Assembly: GCF_900232825.1 (NCBI RefSeq)
Contig: NZ_OCTP01000011.1
Coordinates: 459,262 to 523,261 of the forward strand
Origin: Anaerococcus sp. Marseille-P3625
GTDB lineage: Bacteria > Bacillota > Clostridia > Tissierellales > Peptoniphilaceae
Direction: 5' to 3'
DNA: 64,000 nucleotides
Part shown: positions 43,199 to 52,461 of the stretch, one piece after another
Position numbering within the stretch: position 1 is the first letter of the stretch
Layout of the letters: the number at the start of each line of letters is the position of its first letter
Notes under the pieces: model-generated
What the model was told of the DNA's origin: nothing
What the model saw: the letters and a program-made list of their open reading frames with translations, nothing else
The model's database searches: none
Position numbers and translations under genes: made by a program

Positions 43199-44098
43199 CT
43201 ATCCCTTAACTGCTCCACTTGATAACCCTGATACTAGCTCATCTTGTAAAGCTAAAAACAATAGCATAACTGGTATCGCAGATAAGAATCCTCCTGCTGC
43301 AAAGGCTGGTTGATTCATTGTTCTCATATCATTTATCAAGGTAAATAATCCTGTTGCCAAAGTATAATCATTTGGATTTGTCAAAAGTATTTTTGGCATC
43401 ATGTAGTCCAAAAACGGCCCTATAAAACATTGAAGAGCAATTATTGCAAGCATAGGACGAGCAAGTGGCATAATTATTAACCTATAAACTTGGAAGTTAC
43501 TACAACCATCAATTCTTGCTGCCTCATCAAGTTCTGGTGATATTGAATCTAGGTAACCTTTTAGAATAAAGGTGTTAGTTGCAATCGCTCCACCAGCATA
43601 AATTAATATTAGCATGGCAGATCTAGAAAATACTGGAATTATTCCAGAAATTATGGAATGAATTGCATAGTAAGCAGTAATTCCTGCAAATGCAGGGATA
43701 ATTTGAACAAGCATTATTGTCATAAGGCTTGCCTTTTTGCCCTTAAATCTAAATCTTGAGTATGCATAACCTGTAAAAGATACAAATATTAAGGTTAGCA
43801 AGGTTGTAATTGTTGCAATTTTTAGGGTATTTAAGACCCATCTTACAAAGTGAGTTTTTTCAAATAAATATTTGAAATTGTCCAAACCAAATATAAAGTC
43901 ACTATTTAGTGAAATATATTGGCCTTGGTTTGAGTTAAATGAGCTTATAGTCATTATCAATAGTGGAACCAGTATTACTGCTGCCCGGATTATCAATAGC
44001 ACATAGATAAGTCCTAGAGCAATTTTGCCAGCTGTTGATAAAGGAGTTAGGTCTGATAAATATAAACTATTATCTTTATTTTTCTTTTTCTTTGTCAT
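43199..44098 (-). CDS. malG: Sugar ABC transporter permease (MalG type)
   Basis: The protein has 299 residues with six membrane helices. The cytosolic EAA loop that contacts the ATPase reads ELDEAARIDGCSNFQVYRLI. The C-terminus ends LSSGAVKG, as in many MalG proteins. It starts one base after the MalF-like gene. Confidence 0.9.
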   Translation of the reverse strand: MTKKKKNKDNSLYLSDLTPLSTAGKIALGLIYVLLIIRAAVILVPLLIMTISSFNSNQGQYISLNSDFIFGLDNFKYLFEKTHFVRWVLNTLKIATITTLLTLIFVSFTGYAYSRFRFKGKKASLMTIMLVQIIPAFAGITAYYAIHSIISGIIPVFSRSAMLILIYAGGAIATNTFILKGYLDSISPELDEAARIDGCSNFQVYRLIIMPLARPMLAIIALQCFIGPFLDYMMPKILLTNPNDYTLATGLFTLINDMRTMNQPAFAAGGFLSAIPVMLLFLALQDELVSGLSSGAVKG

Positions 44099-44099
44099 A

Positions 44100-46115
44100 T
44101 TAATACTCCTTAAAAGCAGATGATTTTCTATAGCCTAAGTAAGAAATTATTATTAGGATAATAGAAATAAATATGGTTATAGCTGCTCCTATTGCTTGAT
44201 ACTGACTTTCCATTGTTAGCTTGTAAATATAAGATATCAAAATATCTGATGAACCAGCCAAGTTTCCGTAAACTTTTGGATTGAATGGCCCACCTTGGTT
44301 ATACAAGTAAATTATTGAGAAGTTGTTGAAGTTAAAGGTGTATTGGTTAATTAACATCGGAGCTATTTGGAAAAGCACAAGAGGTATTGTTATCTTAAAT
44401 GTTTGCTTTAAACCATTTGCCCCATCAATACTTGCAGCTTCATACAAATCTTTTGGAATAGCTTGCAAAACTCCAGTTGTCAAAAGGAATATATACGAAT
44501 GTCCCAGCCAGCCTTGGATTAAAATTAAGGCAAGCCTTGTTTGGAAAGTATCATTTTTTATGTCAAGACTCGTATTAAAAATACCAGAAAGTGCTTCAGA
44601 AAATATTCCACCACGACTAGTCATGATAGAAAAGAACATTATTGTAATAAATGCAGGAACTGCCCATGGCAATAGATATACAGTTCTAAAGAATTTCTTA
44701 GCTTTAATTCTCTCGTTATTTACAAGAAGTGCAAAGATAAAGCCTAGAACAATTGCAAGAGTTGATGCACCTATTGTCCAAATCAATGTCCATCCAAATA
44801 TTTTCCAGAAAGCTTGACCTGCAATTCCTTGGCCTTTAGCTATTGTTATATAGTTTTCAAGCCCTATCCAGTGGAATTTGTTTTGATTTTTTGGATTCAT
44901 ATCTGTAAAAGATATCAAAATTGCTGTAAATATTGGCACCAAAACTATAAATATAATAACTAATAACGCTGGTGTAGTTATTAAATATGGGAAGCCATCT
45001 GTACGCAAAATATTGACAGATTCAAACCAGTTATTAGGTCTAACGCCTAAACTTTCAGCTTTTTCAACTTTTCTAACATCCAAGAAACTTACTATTAAAA
45101 TAAATAGGGCAATTAGCAAAAATACTATCGCCAAAATTCCTTCGATCATAAAAAGTATTGACCTATCAAGTCTTCCACCATTTGCTGCAAGACTTATAAG
45201 GCCACTAATTCCCTCGCCTTGATAGTTTCCAAAACCAAGGGCATAAGGAATAGCTATTAGATAGATAAACAAAGATCCTAGGAAAAATACCAAAGCTTTT
45301 TGCCATTGACCGTTTAAAAGTTGTCCCAAACCTGGTAAAGGCAATGAAACGATGGATCTCCATGGACTAGTTTTTTCAGTTTCTACTGGATTTCTACGTC
45401 TAGCTTCTGCAAGATCTGAGGCAAGGATTTTCTTTTGCTCTTTTTTATCTTGTTTAACTTTGTATTTTAAACTTTTTATTTCTTCTTCTAAAGAATTTTT
45501 TGGATTTAAAAATTCAATGGCTTTATTTGAATCGTCAAATCTTTTTTTGTACTTTTCTTTTTCGCTTTTGTAAGCCTTAGCAGAAATTAGGTTTTTCTCA
45601 AAAGATTCTTTCAAATTATCAAGAGATTTTTGATATTCTTCCTCTAATATCTTTTTCTCTTTTGCAATTTTTTCATTTGCATCATTAAGCTCTTTTTCGC
45701 TTAATAAGCTAATTTTGTTAGATTTATCGGTTAATTTGTTTTTCAAATCCAAATCATGTTCAATTATTTGAGGTATCTGATTTAGGTATATTTCTGCTTG
45801 TTTAGCTTTTAGGCTTGCATCATAAGTAAGATAAGAATTTTCTTCATAAAATTCCACCATAGCCTTTGATATATAAAGCTTTTTATTCAAGTCCTTAAAT
45901 TCACTTGAGTTTTCAGTACTAGTTTCTAAAGAATCTGCTTCTTTTTTTACTTTATCAAGTAATTCTTTTTCTTTTTTCTGATATTCGTTAAGTTTTATGA
46001 TGTATGGGTGGCTATTTCTATCAGGATTTTTGCCATCAATTATGTCTTTGATGTATTCATTTTTCCTAGGATAGGTTTTGCCACGATCATCAACTAGGTC
46101 TTTTTGATATTTCAT
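44100..46115 (-). CDS. malF: MalF-type sugar ABC permease with an N-terminal coiled-coil extension
   Basis: The protein has 671 residues, about 240 more than a usual Gram-positive MalF. Residues 1-245 are charged and helical with heptad-like Leu/Ile/Lys/Glu patterns (KLNEYQKKEKELLDKVKKEA; LNDANEKIAKEKKILEEEY). A segment PLPGLGQLLNGQWQKALVFF leads into the membrane. The permease core has about eight helices and the EAA loop LYEAASIDGANGLKQTFKIT. The frame is continuous and the extension has the same base use as its surroundings, so it looks real and not like a frame error. Its role is unknown. Confidence 0.87.
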   Translation of the reverse strand: MKYQKDLVDDRGKTYPRKNEYIKDIIDGKNPDRNSHPYIIKLNEYQKKEKELLDKVKKEADSLETSTENSSEFKDLNKKLYISKAMVEFYEENSYLTYDASLKAKQAEIYLNQIPQIIEHDLDLKNKLTDKSNKISLLSEKELNDANEKIAKEKKILEEEYQKSLDNLKESFEKNLISAKAYKSEKEKYKKRFDDSNKAIEFLNPKNSLEEEIKSLKYKVKQDKKEQKKILASDLAEARRRNPVETEKTSPWRSIVSLPLPGLGQLLNGQWQKALVFFLGSLFIYLIAIPYALGFGNYQGEGISGLISLAANGGRLDRSILFMIEGILAIVFLLIALFILIVSFLDVRKVEKAESLGVRPNNWFESVNILRTDGFPYLITTPALLVIIFIVLVPIFTAILISFTDMNPKNQNKFHWIGLENYITIAKGQGIAGQAFWKIFGWTLIWTIGASTLAIVLGFIFALLVNNERIKAKKFFRTVYLLPWAVPAFITIMFFSIMTSRGGIFSEALSGIFNTSLDIKNDTFQTRLALILIQGWLGHSYIFLLTTGVLQAIPKDLYEAASIDGANGLKQTFKITIPLVLFQIAPMLINQYTFNFNNFSIIYLYNQGGPFNPKVYGNLAGSSDILISYIYKLTMESQYQAIGAAITIFISIILIIISYLGYRKSSAFKEY

Positions 46116-46121
46116 AAGCTC

Positions 46122-46529
46122 CTAGGTCCTTTCTTTACTTACTATAAAATAAAATAGGATTAGATGTAAGATAATGACTAAGTAATAAAAAATCGATTTT
46201 ATCCTAAATTGCAAGATAATATTTGCTAAAGATAAAACCGTTGCAAATCCAAAAAACATCTTGTAAATATTGTTTATTCCATATTTTTTTATAGTGAAAA
46301 ATGTGTATAGCGAAATGATTATGGGATTTAGGACACCCAAAAACATATTCATTATGATTAAATTTAAATAATCATCGTAGCTTATATCTGATACGTTTTT
46401 TCTAAATTCATTGAAATTATTATAATCCTTGGCTAAAATTATCGCCTCAAGCGAGATGAAAAATATTATCAAAGCCGATACTATAAGGATTTTCATCAAG
46501 AATTTATCATCTTTTTTAAACTTGTTCAT
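46122..46529 (-). CDS. Small membrane protein in the maltodextrin operon
   Basis: The protein has 135 residues with four predicted membrane helices and a lysine-rich N-terminus. It lies between the binding-protein and MalF-like genes, six bases before the latter. I recognise no family. By position it may assist assembly or regulation of the importer. Confidence 0.7.
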   Translation of the reverse strand: MNKFKKDDKFLMKILIVSALIIFFISLEAIILAKDYNNFNEFRKNVSDISYDDYLNLIIMNMFLGVLNPIIISLYTFFTIKKYGINNIYKMFFGFATVLSLANIILQFRIKSIFYYLVIILHLILFYFIVSKERT

Positions 46530-46538
46530 CTGTAATTT

Positions 46539-46566
46539 AAAGGGCCAATTGCTTGGCCCTTTTTTA
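46539..46566 (-). promoter_or_regulatory. Intercistronic stem-loop between the binding-protein and permease genes
   Basis: AAAGGGCCAA / TTGGCCCTTT is a perfect 10-bp stem with a 4-base loop. On the coding (minus) strand it is followed by AAATTAC, without a T-run. It probably protects or partly ends the malE-like message, giving more binding protein than permease, as known for malE-malF in enteric bacteria. Confidence 0.65.
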
Positions 46567-46572
46567 CTTATT

Positions 46573-47928
46573 TTAGTTAAAGTTTGCCATCATAGAATCA
46601 AATGATGCTTTTAGTTCATTATAAGCTTCTTCTTCATTCTTAGGTTCTGTTGAGTTCCAAGAAAGAATTGCATTTTTATAAGTATCCCAAACATCTCCCC
46701 ATTCTTGGAATAGAGGTCTTGCAGGTGAATTTTGGTAAGATTCAATTGTTGCAGCTATTACTGCTTTATCAGAATCTGGTAGGTCAGAATTTTCATAAGT
46801 TTCTGCACTTACATTTTCCAAAACTTTTCCTGTTGCTTTAAATAAATCTACAGCAAATTCAGGATTTACTATTTCTTTTATCATTGCATTTGCTAAAGCA
46901 ACTTTGTTTTTATCTTCTTCAATTCTTGCATTGATTGCAAGTCCCCAACCACCTTGCCAGTGAGCTAGAGGTTTTCCTGCAAGTGTTAAGTTACCGATTG
47001 GCTTAATAGCTAAATTGCCTTCGCCTGCTTGTTTAGAAATTGTAGCAACATCCCATGGACCACCTATACGAGCAACTCCACCTTTGCCAGTGGTAAATGT
47101 ATCATCGATATAAGCCCAACCAGCATCTGAATCAAATAATGGTGTTTTTGCTTCGTGATGTTTCTTCCAATAATCATATAGGCCTTTGATTGTAGCTTGT
47201 TTTTCTGGTTCTAGATCTTTCCATTCTTTGGTCATATCAGAAAATAGTGAACCATCATCAGCTTTGCCTAATAATTCTATATTTGAAGAGTTGGTAGCTG
47301 CTACACCATACCAAGCATCAAATAAAGGGAATAATACTGTACTTTCGTCAGCTACATCGTTTATTTCAATTGGTTTTTCAATATCTATATTTTTCTCTTT
47401 AGCATTTGCTGTATTAACATATGTTATTAGTGATTCGATATTATATGGGAAAGCAAAATATTCATCATCTATTTTGAAGTTTCCGCCAATTCCCTTATCA
47501 AAATCATCCCAACCACCGATTTCTTTTTGTAGAGTTTGTGAATCGATAGCTCCTAAAACATCGTTTTTGTGCAAACCATAAAGTCTATCAGCTGGAATTG
47601 CAAATAAATCAGCAACGTCTTCGTTTGAAGCATCTGTTTGATCTATAATATCTAGATGATCAAAAGATGCTACTGTTTTAAATTCAATTTCTGCATTTGG
47701 ATATTTTTCCTTAACTCTTTTAGCAGCTTCTTCATAATGTGGTAGCCAAGCTTCTTCTACTTGAACTGAAAGTTTGCCACTAACGTCTGTTGGTTCTGCA
47801 GTTTCGCTAGTTTCTGTTTCTGGTTTTTGATCCTTATCGGCATCTTTGTTTGCGTCTTTGCCACCGCCACAAGCTCCAAGTATGAAAGCTAATGACAATG
47901 CCATAAGACCTCTAAATGTTTTATTCAT
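46573..47928 (-). CDS. malE: Maltodextrin-type extracellular solute-binding lipoprotein
   Basis: The protein has 451 residues. The signal peptide ends in lipobox LGAC (about residue 20), followed by a charged spacer (about 22-50). The two-lobe binding domain has features of group 1 sugar-binding proteins (ADLFAIPADRLYGLHKNDVL, YFAFPYNIESLITYVN, KPLAHWQGGWGLAINAR). It captures oligosaccharides outside the cell for the MalFG-like permease. It is the first gene of the operon. Confidence 0.88.
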   Translation of the reverse strand: MNKTFRGLMALSLAFILGACGGGKDANKDADKDQKPETETSETAEPTDVSGKLSVQVEEAWLPHYEEAAKRVKEKYPNAEIEFKTVASFDHLDIIDQTDASNEDVADLFAIPADRLYGLHKNDVLGAIDSQTLQKEIGGWDDFDKGIGGNFKIDDEYFAFPYNIESLITYVNTANAKEKNIDIEKPIEINDVADESTVLFPLFDAWYGVAATNSSNIELLGKADDGSLFSDMTKEWKDLEPEKQATIKGLYDYWKKHHEAKTPLFDSDAGWAYIDDTFTTGKGGVARIGGPWDVATISKQAGEGNLAIKPIGNLTLAGKPLAHWQGGWGLAINARIEEDKNKVALANAMIKEIVNPEFAVDLFKATGKVLENVSAETYENSDLPDSDKAVIAATIESYQNSPARPLFQEWGDVWDTYKNAILSWNSTEPKNEEEAYNELKASFDSMMANFN

Positions 47929-47952
47929 TGAATCCTCCTATATATTAACGTA

Positions 47953-48004
47953 ATGAAAACGTTTATTATAGCTCTATTATAATTAATTATCGTTTTAAAG
48001 TCAA
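47953..48004 (-). promoter_or_regulatory. Consensus promoter with cre-like site of the maltodextrin operon
   Basis: On the minus strand TTGACT (47999-48004) and TATAAT (47976-47981) are separated by exactly 17 bases. Just past the expected start of transcription, ATGAAAACGTTTATT (47953-47967, plus strand) matches the CcpA cre consensus with one deviation. Glucose repression by CcpA, or control by a LacI-type regulator with a similar site, is expected. Confidence 0.75.
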
Positions 48005-48050
48005 CGAAATATTTCAATAAGTTAACTTTGTAAATATATTTAAAAATAAA

Positions 48051-48081
48051 ACTAAAACTAGCAAAGCGATTGCTAGTTTTT
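48051..48081 (-). terminator. Terminator of the lone ABC exporter gene
   Basis: On the minus strand ACTAGCAA-TCGC-TTTGCTAGT is followed by TTTAGTTTTATTTTT. Confidence 0.8.
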
Positions 48082-48099
48082 TTAATCTCTAATAAATAT

Positions 48100-49566
48100 T
48101 CAAATTTTTATTAAATTTAAATCATTTTCTTCTAAAAAAATACTGTCGTGGCTTATAACTATGACAATTTTTTCATCTGATAGGAGATTTTTTATCAAAT
48201 TAATGACATCAGATTTTACCGAAAAATCTAAAAAGTTAGTTGGTTCGTCAAAAATATATACTGATTTTTTTGTAAGGATTGCGTTTTCTAATTGGCTAAG
48301 TTTCTTTTGTCCTGAGGAATTATTGGCTTTATCTTTTAGAAATCCATACTCACTTATAATTGGATCTGCCGGGATATAAACCATATCCTCGTACAAAATA
48401 TTGGATTTTTTGTCTACAATTTTTCCATTGATAGTAATTTCTCCATCATATCTACTAGTTAAATTTAGTATAGCTTCAACAAGGGTCGTTTTCCCTATGC
48501 CATTATCTCCAACTATTAGGTTGATTTTATTTTTTGCAAAGCTAAATGTTTTTGCCTTATGAAGTTTTTGGCCATCTTTGCCAAGACTTACATAATTTTT
48601 TATTTCTATATCACTAATTTTTTCGCAAGAAAATTCCATTTGTGAAAGATTTAAAAATTCATCATAGCTTTCCATGGCAGGCTTACCGGAAACATATTCG
48701 CGTCTTGTATTGAAAAGATCTAGCATAGGATCCCAAAGATTGCTTATATATATTGAAACTGCAGCATAAGAACCGGCTGTCATTTCCCCTTTAATTATCA
48801 AAATTACAGATATGATTGTGCTTAAAGTTATGGCAAAGTTTAAAGTTCCATAGACAAAAATATTATAAACTACACTTTCATACTTTATTTTCTTGATCAA
48901 GTTATCCTTAAAAGTCTTATAAAAAGTTTTTATTTCTGGTAGTTGTCTTTTTTCTAGAAATCTTTCTTCCTTGGACAAATTTTTTTGGCTTATTATAAAA
49001 CCCTTGATAGTTTTCATATCATCAAGATGATCTGATGAAAATTCTGCAATTTTTTCTTCGCTTTTGTAGGAAACAAAGGCTGAAATTGGGATTATTATCA
49101 AAAAGGCCAGCAAAAGATATGGCGAAATAAAATAAACTATTATACAAGTTCCTATGAATTTTATAGTGTTTAAAATAATTCTTAGGATGTTTTTGTAAAT
49201 AAAGGGCTGAACAATTTCAAAATTTTGTCCCAATTCCTGAGCAATTCTACCATCATCTATATTGTATTTTTTGCTATCGTAAAATTTTACAGCTTGGTTG
49301 ATCTTCGAAAATTGATTGATATAAGCTTTCATATCGTTTTTGCCAAATAAATAATCTTCTAAAACATAGAAAATATGGATAAAAACATCTAGAAAAACTA
49401 TGCAAATAATGTATTTTGTGGTAGCTTCAAGGTCTTTTCCAATAGCAGAATCAATAGCCGATGCAATAAGCATGGGACTAAGAAGCATAGACAAGATAAC
49501 AATAACTCTAACGATGAAAAGCTTAATAAATTCTTTTTTGTCAGTATATTTAAAAAATCTAAGCAT
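48100..49566 (-). CDS. ABC exporter with fused membrane and ATPase domains
   Basis: The protein has 488 residues, short for the class. About six membrane helices fill residues 15-285. The ATPase half has Walker A GDNGIGKTT, a reduced signature SSGQKKLSQLENAI, Walker B VYIFDEPTNFLD and the H-loop VISHD. The segment between Walker A and the signature is shortened. Substrate unknown; peptide or lipid export is typical. It has its own terminator and no partner gene; homodimers are usual, although such degenerate forms often pair with a second subunit. Confidence 0.8.
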   Translation of the reverse strand: MLRFFKYTDKKEFIKLFIVRVIVILSMLLSPMLIASAIDSAIGKDLEATTKYIICIVFLDVFIHIFYVLEDYLFGKNDMKAYINQFSKINQAVKFYDSKKYNIDDGRIAQELGQNFEIVQPFIYKNILRIILNTIKFIGTCIIVYFISPYLLLAFLIIIPISAFVSYKSEEKIAEFSSDHLDDMKTIKGFIISQKNLSKEERFLEKRQLPEIKTFYKTFKDNLIKKIKYESVVYNIFVYGTLNFAITLSTIISVILIIKGEMTAGSYAAVSIYISNLWDPMLDLFNTRREYVSGKPAMESYDEFLNLSQMEFSCEKISDIEIKNYVSLGKDGQKLHKAKTFSFAKNKINLIVGDNGIGKTTLVEAILNLTSRYDGEITINGKIVDKKSNILYEDMVYIPADPIISEYGFLKDKANNSSGQKKLSQLENAILTKKSVYIFDEPTNFLDFSVKSDVINLIKNLLSDEKIVIVISHDSIFLEENDLNLIKI

Positions 49567-49679
49567 AAGGCCTCCTTTAATAAATTAAACTCACTGGCTG
49601 ATTTAGCTAATTATTAACAAACATCTTTTATATCTTAACACATAATTTACAAATTGACAAAAGCTTATTATTTTTTCCC

Positions 49680-49710
49680 AAAAGAAAAACCACCCCTAAG
49701 GATGGTTTGA
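49680..49710 (-). terminator. Terminator of the opp operon (copy A of a duplicated 31-bp terminator)
   Basis: On the minus strand AAACCATCC-TTAG-GGGTGGTTT is followed by TTCTTTT. The same 31 bases recur at 55337-55367. Confidence 0.88.
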
Positions 49711-49733
49711 AATTTTGATTTTGTAATTTTTTC

Positions 49734-50666
49734 CTATTTGTTATTGTGGCAATACCATATATGTTCATTTTCTCTTGAAACTTTTGGAAATTCTTTTGCG
49801 CAAATTTCGCTTGCAAGCTCACATCTATTATAAAATGGACAGCCTTTCTCATTGTATTCTATTTCCATCAAATCGTCTGAAATTTCATTTTCTTCTTCGA
49901 TTTGAATTTTTGGGACAGATTCTAATAAAAATTTGCTGTAAGGGTGCTTTGGATTGTTGAATATGTCATCTTTTGATCCAATTTCACAAACTTTGCCTTT
50001 TAACATTACGCAAACCCTATCGGCTATATAATTTACCACAGAAAGGTCGTGGGAAATAAATATTAAGGATAAGTTTAGGTCTTTTTTTAGATTTTTTAGT
50101 AAATTTAAAATTCCCGCTTGAACAGATACATCCAAAGAAGATACCGGCTCATCGCAAATTAAAACTTTTGGTGTTATTGCCAAAGCTCTTGCTATTCCTA
50201 CTCTTTGCCTTTGACCACCTGACATTTCCTTAGATTTTCTATCCAGAAAATTAATATCTAAGTCGATTAGTTTCATAACTTCTAGGATTCTTTTTTCTTT
50301 TTCCTCTTTTGAAAGGCCAGCTTTAAGATATTTTAGGGGTTCATTTATGATATTTTTTACGCTCATTGAAGGGTCTAGGGAAAGATAAGGATCTTGAAAT
50401 ACCATTTGGATATTTTCCCTAAGTTTTTTAAGTTCACTTTCTTTTGAATAATCTAAATTTTCCCCATCTAGATAAATATTTCCCTCATCAAATTTTTCAA
50501 GTCCTATTATCGCTCGACCAAGAGTTGATTTCCCGCAACCTGACTCGCCAACTAGGCCTAGTATTTCGTTTTCTTTGACCTTTAGAGAAAAATCATCCAA
50601 AGCTTTTGTGTTGGTATTTTTGTAAGTTAACGATACATTCTCAATTTTTATAATATCTTTATTCAT
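49734..50666 (-). CDS. oppF: Oligopeptide ABC transporter ATPase (OppF/DppF)
   Basis: The protein has 310 residues. Walker A is GESGCGKST, signature MSGGQRQRVGIARA, Walker B VLICDEPVSSLD, H-loop FISHDLSVV. The family's C-terminal cysteine-rich region is present (GCPFYNRCELASEIC), where OppF-type proteins bind a [4Fe-4S] cluster. It overlaps oppD by eight bases and ends the operon. Confidence 0.92.
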   Translation of the reverse strand: MNKDIIKIENVSLTYKNTNTKALDDFSLKVKENEILGLVGESGCGKSTLGRAIIGLEKFDEGNIYLDGENLDYSKESELKKLRENIQMVFQDPYLSLDPSMSVKNIINEPLKYLKAGLSKEEKEKRILEVMKLIDLDINFLDRKSKEMSGGQRQRVGIARALAITPKVLICDEPVSSLDVSVQAGILNLLKNLKKDLNLSLIFISHDLSVVNYIADRVCVMLKGKVCEIGSKDDIFNNPKHPYSKFLLESVPKIQIEEENEISDDLMEIEYNEKGCPFYNRCELASEICAKEFPKVSRENEHIWYCHNNK

Positions 50667-51624
50667 ATTTTAAACACCTTATTTTTCCACTTTCTTTAGC
50701 ATATAAGCATGGTTTTTCTTTATCACACTTTGCAAATTTTTCTTGACACCTATCTTTGTATTTGCATAAGCTTGGATAATCTTCTGGTAAAGGAACTGAG
50801 CCTTTGATTGCTTGAAGGTCTTTTTTGTCGATTTCTGGTATAGCCTTTATCAAATCTTTGGTGTAAGGGTGGTAGGGATTTTTAAATATTTCTTTTTTGA
50901 GATTTTCTTCTACTATTTGCCCACAGTACATGACGTTTATTCTATTGGCTAGTTGGGATAAAACTGCCAAGTCATGAGAGATAAATATAACCGATGTACC
51001 AGTTGTTTCCTGCAATTTTTTTATTAAATTTAAAACTCTTGCCTGAACTGTTACATCTAAAGCTGTGGTCGGCTCATCAGCTATTAGTAATTTTGGTTTG
51101 TTGATAATTGCCATAGCTATTACAACTCTTTGGCAAAGACCTCCTGATAATTGGTGAGGATATTGATTGTATCTTTTTTCTGCATCGTTGATGCCGACAG
51201 ATACCATGGTTTCAATAACTTTTTCTTTTATCTCTTTGCTATTAAGATTAGAATGAAGTTTCAAACTTTCGCCAATTTGCTTGCCTACTTTTTTTAGTGG
51301 ATGTAGGGCTGAAACTGGCTCTTGAAAAATCATATTTATTTCTGATCCTCTAATGTCTTTTAGTTTTCTTGTGGAATCTATTTCTTTGCCATCAAATTTT
51401 ATACTTCCAGATAAAATTTCGATTTTTCCTGGCAATATTCCCAAAATCGCCTTGCAAAGCATACTTTTACCGCAGCCTGATTCTCCAGCAATTCCTACAA
51501 TTTCATTTTCTCTTACACTTAGAGATAGGTCATCTATTATTTTTATATCCTTATTTTTTAATTTTTTGCCAACACTAAGGTTTTTGATTTCCAAGATCAC
51601 TTTATTTTCATTATTTGAAATCAT
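50659..51624 (-). CDS. oppD: Oligopeptide ABC transporter ATPase (OppD/DppD)
   Basis: The protein has 321 residues. Walker A is GESGCGKSM, with Met in place of Thr after Ser; the signature is [14 protein letters not shown], Walker [14 protein letters not shown]-loop FISHDLAVL. The C-terminal cysteines ([14 protein letters not shown]) again suggest an iron-sulfur site. It overlaps oppC by four bases. Confidence 0.92.
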   Translation of the reverse strand: MISNNENKVILEIKNLSVGKKLKNKDIKIIDDLSLSVRENEIVGIAGESGCGKSMLCKAILGILPGKIEILSGSIKFDGKEIDSTRKLKDIRGSEINMIFQEPVSALHPLKKVGKQIGESLKLHSNLNSKEIKEKVIETMVSVGINDAEKRYNQYPHQLSGGLCQRVVIAMAIINKPKLLIADEPTTALDVTVQARVLNLIKKLQETTGTSVIFISHDLAVLSQLANRINVMYCGQIVEENLKKEIFKNPYHPYTKDLIKAIPEIDKKDLQAIKGSVPLPEDYPSLCKYKDRCQEKFAKCDKEKPCLYAKESGKIRCLKYE

Positions 51625-52460
51625 TTTAGCTCCTTTCTATCTAAACCAAAATAATCGCTTAATTCATCGCCTAAGAAATTAAAACTTAGTGATAAAATCA
51701 AGATAAATATTCCTGGTGCTATGGATAGCCAAGGTGCGTCAAACAAATAAGTTCTACCTCTTGAAACCATCAAACCTAAGCTTGTAAAAGGTGCTTGAGC
51801 TCCAAATCCTAAAAAGCTAATTCCTGCTTCGCCAAGGATTGATTGAGGAATGCCCATAGTGTACAAAACTAAAATTGTATGCTTGATATTTGGTAAAATA
51901 TGCCTAAAAATTAAGCCAAATTTATTTATTCCTGAAGCTTTGGCAGCATCAATATAAGTTAGACTCATTATTTGTTTGGTTTGCGCTCTAATAATTCTTG
52001 CATCTGAGGCCCAGCCAAAAATAGTTAATGCCAAAACCATAGATAAAATCCCAGATCCCAAGTTATATACTATGGCCATTGCCAAGATCATAAAAGGATA
52101 GGATAAGCCAATATCGACAATTCTCATCAAGATATTATCGACAAATTTATTTGAAACTCCAGAAATCATTCCTACGATTAATCCTAAAATAATATTGATT
52201 GTTGACGGAACAAAGCCAATGAAAAGTGACATCCTCAAACCATAAATTATCCTAGAAAAAACATCTCTACCCAATTCGTCAGTTCCTAGCAAATGAGTTC
52301 TTGAAGGAGCTGCCAAAATATCAGCGTAGGTTGTTTCTTCAACTGTATATGGAGCAATAATCGGCGCAAACAAGGCTAATAAAATATAAATTACTATAAT
52401 TGCTAGTGAAATTATTAACAGTGGTCTATTTTTTATGTAATTAATAAACTTTTTTCTCAT
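51621..52460 (-). CDS. oppC: Oligopeptide ABC transporter permease (OppC/DppC)
   Basis: The protein has 279 residues with six helices and the typical long N-terminal segment: PIIAPYTVEETTYADILAAP followed by HLLGTDELGRDVFSRIIYG. The ATPase-contact loop is YIDAAKASGINKFGLIFRHI. It follows oppB by one base. Confidence 0.93.
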   Translation of the reverse strand: MRKKFINYIKNRPLLIISLAIIVIYILLALFAPIIAPYTVEETTYADILAAPSRTHLLGTDELGRDVFSRIIYGLRMSLFIGFVPSTINIILGLIVGMISGVSNKFVDNILMRIVDIGLSYPFMILAMAIVYNLGSGILSMVLALTIFGWASDARIIRAQTKQIMSLTYIDAAKASGINKFGLIFRHILPNIKHTILVLYTMGIPQSILGEAGISFLGFGAQAPFTSLGLMVSRGRTYLFDAPWLSIAPGIFILILSLSFNFLGDELSDYFGLDRKELK

Positions 52461-52461
52461 A

